Part shown: positions 49,001 through 52,000 of the stretch, one piece after another
Layout of the letters: each line of letters opens with the position of its first letter
How positions within the stretch are numbered: position 1 is the first letter of the stretch
NCBI RefSeq assembly: GCF_014356525.2
Contig: NC_052506.1
Coordinates: forward strand, 31,130,192 to 31,194,191
Length of the DNA stretch: 64,000 bases
Source of the DNA: Nilaparvata lugens
Lineage: Eukaryota > Arthropoda > Insecta > Hemiptera > Delphacidae
Direction: 5' to 3'
Notes under the pieces: generated by a model
The model's input: the letters and a program-made list of their open reading frames with translations, nothing else
The model's database searches: none
What the model was told of the DNA's origin: nothing
Position numbers and translations under genes: made by a program

Positions 49001-52000
49001 AAAAATGAAAATTGATAAGAGAAATAGCTATTTATTTATTAAGAGCGTAATGCGCGACTTTATCGCTCGCGCAAAACAGTTATCACGCGGAGCGTGATAA
49101 TTTTGCAAGAGCGATAAAGAAGCATTACGCGCGAATTACATACAACATTTTTTCTACAACTGCACAAACCTGTTAAATCACTTATATCTGGTAGAGTTTA
49201 TAATAATTCGTCTACACTGATATACATAATGGCTGTAGAATCGGTACAATTACAGACTTTTTAGGTTAAGATCTGACCGAGAGTGGTTTGTCTTTTGGCG
49301 AGCTGCTTATCATCAGCTGATTAGCGAGCGTAAAGAAACTCTTCTGCGCATGCGCGAATGATTTGCGAGCGTAAAGAAAATCTACTGCGCATGCGCAGAT
49401 GGTTAGCGAGCGAAAAAGTAGATTCTCCTCAGAAATGAGCTGTTTTACGAGGAGAATTGAGTATGTAAATTCTTTCTTTACGCGCAGTTGTAGAAAAAAG
49501 GTTTTATGTCAAACATCTTGATCTCATATGTGTTGAGCATCGGTTCAACTGAATTAAATGCTTTGTTATAAGTAAAAGTGGGAAATACTTTACAAGCTAT
49601 TATCATAGAGAAAATTTAGCATAAGAAAATAACCCATTGTATAGGGCGTTTATGTTTCAAATTTCACTGTTAATTCAAGCCGATAGTTCTAGTAGTTCTT
49701 TTTCGTGAAGTTATGTGACGCTGGTAATCTCTCATACTGTGCCGTTCTTACAATCTCACCTGGGCAAAACAGTAATAATAAACAGTAATCGGCTTGGAAT
49801 TTGGAACATAAATGACCCATACCATGAGATATCTTCTTACGCTATTTTTCCTCTATGGTATTATTTAGGCTTAATTTAGCCCTTTCCTTGGTATAATTCC
49901 ATTTCCAATTCGTTATAATAATAGTCATCAGGACAATATATTTTTTAATTGTAACACAAGCATACTTGAAATGAAGACTCAATTAGGCCTATCACCAAAT
50001 CATAGCACGCTTACGTTTTCTGTCAAACGGAATAGAAATTGATTCATTATCCGAATCTTATGTCTAGAACATAGTTTGGCTTTTCATTTCTAAAGTCTAA
50101 AGAAATAGAACTAAGAAAACGTAAAGGCATACACAGTAGATCACATAGATCTAGGATTGATTATTCCAATGTGAATGTTGAATCTCTTCTAGTTCTAGAG
50201 GCTGAAAAAATAATAAAAAACGAGCATTCTTGGAAAAACCATTCTAATTGATAAAGTTAATGTCTCAAAACATGTCAGTATTGTGCTGACATGCTGTATG
50301 TTGATTAACGATGGATAATGGATTTTTAAAAAATGTATCAGATACATCAGAAAATACATTTTTTAAATGTATCGATGTATCAGAAAAAACATTTTTTTAA
50401 ATGTAGTCTCTTCAGCCTGGAATAATTTATAGTAAAACCAAGATATACTGTATAGTAGCACATAATAATTTTTGAATAACCAGGGACCGAGCATCACTCC
50501 AGGTGTTAGAGTAGGATAAATTATTGAAATTTGTTAATTACTCCATATTCCAATATATTTAAGCCACAAATGACGGAGTTCATACTCAATCGCAAGATCA
50601 TCTCTCAATCTCTACCACTGAGAGGGTATCAACTATCTAAAATCTAAAATTTTATTCATTCTCTGGACTGAGAGGGTATCAAATATCAAAAATTTTATTT
50701 AATTTAGTTTCGCCCGATATCGTTAAGACTGTGACTGTTTCAGAGTTTCCAGCTCAGTCTACTACATATACGGAAGGTCTTAGTAATTTACTTGGGATGT
50801 GTTTGTTGAAACAGTCTCTACATTGACTATCCATTTCGTACTTCTTTATGTTTTATACTTGAGTTACTATACAGTAAAGACGTACTATACTGTGAAAATC
50901 CAGTTCTTTTTTAAGTAAGGCCATAGACTAAATCAGTTATAGTTGAGTATAAGTTTTCTCTGGTAGGGCCTGCAGATAGCATAATATATTATGCTTCTTT
51001 ATTGAGAGCATCCTAAATGATTCATTTTGTAGAATCAGAACTTATCTGTTTAATATATTTTTGAGATGCACCTCTACTGGCTATTAAACAGAAAAAAACT
51101 TGTGGGAAGCAAAACCAGAGTGGTAGAGACTACCATTGCTATGCTCTATATACAAAATAATAACGAAAATAGGAATATATAGTTTTATATTTCTCAAGTT
51201 CTATTATCTCTGGTTGGTGAAGAGAATTCTGCAAAGTAAGGCCATGAATGAATATGTGGTCATGTAAGTTATCCTCAGGCAGATATGAATATAGAATGCG
51301 ATACTTGATATCATATTATTCGACGAATACCGGTACATCTAATGTTGCCAGGTCTGATAAGATAAAAAAGCAATGCTAAAAATAATTTAAATACACAGAG
51401 AGAAAGAGAGTAATTTTTTACACAAAAATTTGTGGTTCATATAATTATACGAAAATGGGGCTGATTTGAAACCCGAAATAATAAATCAAATATATTCATC
51501 TAATTCATGTATTTTATTAATCTCATAACCTTACTTTATTTATTTCTTATTGTAATAAATATATAACTTTATTTATTTCTTATTTTACATTTCTTACATC
51601 TCTTCTCTAATGGGGTGAAAAATTGCGAGGTTTGGGCTGTCTCTAATAGAATCTGGTCATAAGAAGTAAGAAAAAATACCGTAATAAAAAATTGTATTAA
51701 TGAATAATGGCAATGAAAAATTGAATAACATTAAACGACTGCTGAAAAAAAATCTATTCCATACAAAAACATAATAATATTCATTCTTAGAAAATCAACT
51801 GTCGGCTCAGAAAAATATTATAAAATTATCATATATCAACAACATGGGAATAGGCTACTTCTCATGAAGGTGAATCTGTCAAACATGAATTAAGTAGAGG
51901 AGTTCCACAGTGAAGCACGGGAATGTACAAGCTCTGAATAAAATGAATAATTAATTAATTCATGTTTTCTCCATCACTTTCAGGCAATAGAAAAACACTG

